The notes beneath the pieces are model-generated. The model did no database searches and was not told where the DNA came from. It saw nothing but the letters and a program-made list of their open reading frames with translations. Below, piece after piece: positions 13,788-15,869 of a DNA stretch of 15,869 bases. The stretch is taken from contig WFMO01000045.1 in assembly GCA_015489055.1 (NCBI GenBank), forward strand, positions 1 through 15,869, written 5' to 3'. The translations under genes and the position numbers were made by a program. How positions within the stretch are numbered: position 1 is the stretch's first letter; the number at the start of each line of letters is the position of its first letter. This DNA is from Helicobacteraceae bacterium. GTDB lineage: Bacteria > Campylobacterota > Campylobacteria > Campylobacterales > Sulfurimonadaceae.

Positions 13788-15605
13788 ATGGGTGCATTAT
13801 TTACTAAAGATACACAAGCAATTTTTTGGAACAATAACAAAAGTGCAATTCAAAGAATGCTTGATTATGATTATACGATTGCTCGCGACAAGCCATCAGT
13901 GGCAGCTATTGTTGCTCCAACTTCAAGCAATAAATTTGAAAAGTTTTTTTACGGGTCTGATGAGATTATGATTCCGATATTTCGATCTACTACTGAAGCT
14001 GTAGAAGTATTTAAAAATGCAGATGTTTTATTGAACTTTGGTTCATTTAGAACAGCTTATGATGTTACTATGGAAGCTATCGGTTTAAAAGGACAGTTTA
14101 AGACCATTATGGTTACAGCAGAAGGGATTCCCGAAAGGTTAGCGCGCAAGATGAATCAGGCAGCTCGCGATGCCGGCGTCACTGTTATCGGTCCTGCAAC
14201 GGTTGGAGGCATTGTACCGGGAGCATTTAAAATAGCCAATATTGGTGGAACTATTGAAAATATTATTAAATCAAAACTTCATCGTACCGGCTCATGCGGT
14301 CTTGTGACGCGCTCAGGTGGTTTGTTTAATGAATTATGCAATATAGTTGCATTAAATGCTGACGGTATCGCAGAGGGTGTCGCTATTGGAGGTGATCGCT
14401 TCGTAGGTTCTGTGTTTATAGATAATTTATTACGAATGGAAGATAATCCGGCAGTAAAATATATGATTTTGCTTGGTGAAGTTGGTGGGACTGAAGAGTA
14501 TAAAGTTATTGAAGCTGTGAAATCAGGTAAGCTTACAAAGCCTATTATTGCGTGGTGCATTGGTACAATTGCAAAACATTTTAGCTCTGGCGTACAGTTT
14601 GGTCATGCAGGTGCAAGTGCAAATGCAGATGCCGAAACAGCGGCAGCAAAAAATAAAGCGATGATGGAAGCTGGTATTTATGTACCTGATTCTTTTAATG
14701 AATTGCCAGCAAAAATTCATGAGGTTTACACTAAATTAAAATCTGATGGCATTATTCAAGAGATTGTGGATACTAAAGTGCAAGAAATTCCAAAACTAAG
14801 ACGCGCAAAACAGTTTATTTGTACTATCAGTGATGATCGTGGCGAGGAAGCTACTTATGCAGGTTATCCTATTTCATCAGTTGCGACTCCTGATACCGGT
14901 TTTGGCATAGGTGATGTCATCTCATTATTGTGGTTTAAAAAACGTTATCCAAAATGGGCAACAGAGTATATGGAAACAGTGATTAAAACAGTTGCAGACC
15001 ATGGTCCGGCAGTATCAGGTGCACATAATGCTAAAGTAACGGCACGTGCGGGTAAAGATGTTATATCGTCTCTTGTTACCGGACTTTTAACTATTGGACC
15101 TAGATTTGGTGGAGCTATTGATGATGCTGCACGTTACTTTAAATATGCAAGTGATAACAATATGAGTCCAGCAGAATTTATAGCTTATATGAAAAAGCAG
15201 GGTAAGCCAATTTCTGGTATCGGGCACCGTATCAAATCTGTTCGTAATCCTGATTTGCGCGTAAGTGGTCTTAAAAAATTTGCAGCAGAAAATTTTCCTG
15301 CAACGCCACTTTTAGATTTTGCTTTAGAGGTTGAAAAATTAACTACGAGCAAAAAAGATAATCTAATCTTAAATGTTGATGGTACGATTGGTATCTTAAT
15401 GGTAGATATGTGGCGTGCTCTTGGATATGAAGAAGATGAGATTGATGGTTTTATTGATGCGGGTGCATTAAATGCATTTTTTGTTATTGGTCGTTCTATT
15501 GGATTTATCGGTCATGTGCTTGATGAAAAACGTCTTGGTATGCCTATGTATCGCCATCCAATGGACGATATTCTTTATAATGTTGAGAAGGCGCAAGAGA
15601 TATAA
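13788..15605 (+). CDS. aclA: ATP-citrate lyase large (alpha) subunit, AclA
   Basis: Catalytic partner of AclB (605 aa, the usual length). The N-terminal half resembles succinyl-CoA synthetase alpha: CoA-binding region (about 1-160), RSGGLFNEL (175-183), and the phospho-His273 in FGHAGASAN. The C-terminal half (about 340-605) is a citrate-synthase-like citryl-CoA lyase domain with VADHGPAVSGAHNAKVT (402-418), GIGHRIKSVRNPD (477-489) and LNVDGTIGILMVD (528-540). His413, His480 and Asp531 match the catalytic trio of this domain by position. AAGGAG (13775-13780) lies 7 nt before the ATG. All motifs are intact, so the enzyme should be active. A true split ACL (AclBA) rather than the citryl-CoA synthetase/lyase pair of Hydrogenobacter, because the lyase domain is fused. 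Confidence 0.96.
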   Translation: MGALFTKDTQAIFWNNNKSAIQRMLDYDYTIARDKPSVAAIVAPTSSNKFEKFFYGSDEIMIPIFRSTTEAVEVFKNADVLLNFGSFRTAYDVTMEAIGLKGQFKTIMVTAEGIPERLARKMNQAARDAGVTVIGPATVGGIVPGAFKIANIGGTIENIIKSKLHRTGSCGLVTRSGGLFNELCNIVALNADGIAEGVAIGGDRFVGSVFIDNLLRMEDNPAVKYMILLGEVGGTEEYKVIEAVKSGKLTKPIIAWCIGTIAKHFSSGVQFGHAGASANADAETAAAKNKAMMEAGIYVPDSFNELPAKIHEVYTKLKSDGIIQEIVDTKVQEIPKLRRAKQFICTISDDRGEEATYAGYPISSVATPDTGFGIGDVISLLWFKKRYPKWATEYMETVIKTVADHGPAVSGAHNAKVTARAGKDVISSLVTGLLTIGPRFGGAIDDAARYFKYASDNNMSPAEFIAYMKKQGKPISGIGHRIKSVRNPDLRVSGLKKFAAENFPATPLLDFALEVEKLTTSKKDNLILNVDGTIGILMVDMWRALGYEEDEIDGFIDAGALNAFFVIGRSIGFIGHVLDEKRLGMPMYRHPMDDILYNVEKAQEI

Positions 15606-15653
15606 TAATCAGGCGCTAAGCTCAAAGACTTTATTTGCTTTAATAATCTTTTT

Positions 15654-15684
15654 TGGTACAATAAGAGCTATCAATCTTGTACCA
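15654..15684 (+). promoter_or_regulatory. Extended -10 promoter inside an 8-bp inverted repeat, upstream of the pseudopilin gene
   Basis: TGGTACAA (15654-15661) and TTGTACCA (15677-15684) are perfect inverted copies 15 bp apart. The left copy includes an extended -10 box, TGG-TACAAT (15654-15662). Transcription would start near 15669, after the left arm, so the repeat can act only as DNA (an operator), unless the gene is also read from aclA, when it could fold in RNA just before the ribosome-binding site. Confidence 0.45.
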
Positions 15685-15697
15685 TTAAGGATAAATT

Positions 15698-15869
15698 ATT
15701 AAAAAGTATGCTTTTACCATCTTAGAACTTATTTTTGTATTAATAGTAATTGGGATATTATCCATAGTCTTTATACCAAAATTTGGACAAAACAAACTCA
15801 CACAAGCTGCAAACCAAGTAGTTTCAGATATCAGATACACACAGCATTTAGCTATGACTGATGATAAGT
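15698..15869 (+). CDS. Type II secretion/type IV pilus pseudopilin, N-terminal part, apparent ATT start
   Basis: The visible 57 codons begin with a basic KKYA leader, then FTILELIFVLIVIGIL and a helix running into a polar region (NKLTQAANQVVSDIRYTQHLAM), the hallmark of class III signal peptides. A prepilin peptidase would cut between Ala and Phe, leaving N-terminal Phe and Glu at position +5; Ala at -1 is common in Campylobacterota. No ATG, GTG or TTG lies in frame between the stop at 15692-15694 and the cleavage motif. AAGGA (15687-15691) is 6 nt before ATT at 15698, which I take as the start. The alternatives are a mutated start codon or a sequencing error. The gene continues past the window. 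FtsH-like degradation or other functions are not suggested. Confidence 0.75.
   Translation, partial: MKKYAFTILELIFVLIVIGILSIVFIPKFGQNKLTQAANQVVSDIRYTQHLAMTDDK

Noticed and set aside
15606..15653. Possible rho-independent terminator after aclA
   Set aside because: Only 4-bp pairings (AAGC/GCTT) precede the T-run at 15648-15654; too weak to call.
1..15869. CRISPR arrays, tRNA or rRNA genes, intact insertion sequences
   Set aside because: I looked for regularly spaced repeats, cloverleaf-like sequences and transposase motifs and saw none.

Overview
The window is AT-rich, gene-dense bacterial chromosome. It most likely comes from a chemolithoautotrophic member of the Campylobacterota, and Sulfurimonas or a close relative is my best guess. 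The main reason is a complete two-subunit ATP-citrate lyase operon (aclB-aclA) at the right end, the hallmark enzyme of the reductive TCA cycle and typical of autotrophic Campylobacterota, Chlorobi and Aquificota. The codon bias, the pseudopilin with Ala at the prepilin cleavage site, and the DsbD, hemolysin III and YaiI genes also fit. No database search was possible, so the genus is inferred.

Left part (1-2303): a truncated dsbD gene on the minus strand and a hemolysin III family membrane protein gene on the plus strand diverge from a 57-bp gap that holds one near-symmetrical -10 element. About 630 bp without a recognisable gene follow.

Central block (2304-8574, minus strand): an OmpR-family response regulator and its histidine kinase (overlapping), then a four-gene export operon in the order tolC-like, hlyD-like, FtsX-like permease, ATPase, with overlapping stop and start codons. 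Together these encode a DevBCA/MacAB-like tripartite ABC exporter with its own outer-membrane channel and two-component system. The tolC-like and regulator promoters carry similar direct repeats with 11-bp periodicity, TTAAC-N6-TTAAC and TTAAC-N6-CTAAC, placed 10-11 bp upstream of a -10 box. This is the geometry expected of an OmpR/PmrA-type activator site and suggests that the regulator controls both itself and the exporter.

Accessory-looking strip (8575-9939): a large bulged inverted repeat, a RelB/RelE-like toxin-antitoxin pair in which both genes are broken (a frameshift in the antitoxin, an in-frame TGA in the toxin), a run of stem-loops, and a good candidate for an unannotated 40-residue membrane protein.

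Right part (9940-15869): a YaiI/DUF188 gene (minus), trpG/pabA overlapping a glycosyltransferase-39-like membrane protein gene, aclB-aclA, and the start of a type II/IV pseudopilin gene that appears to use an ATT start codon.
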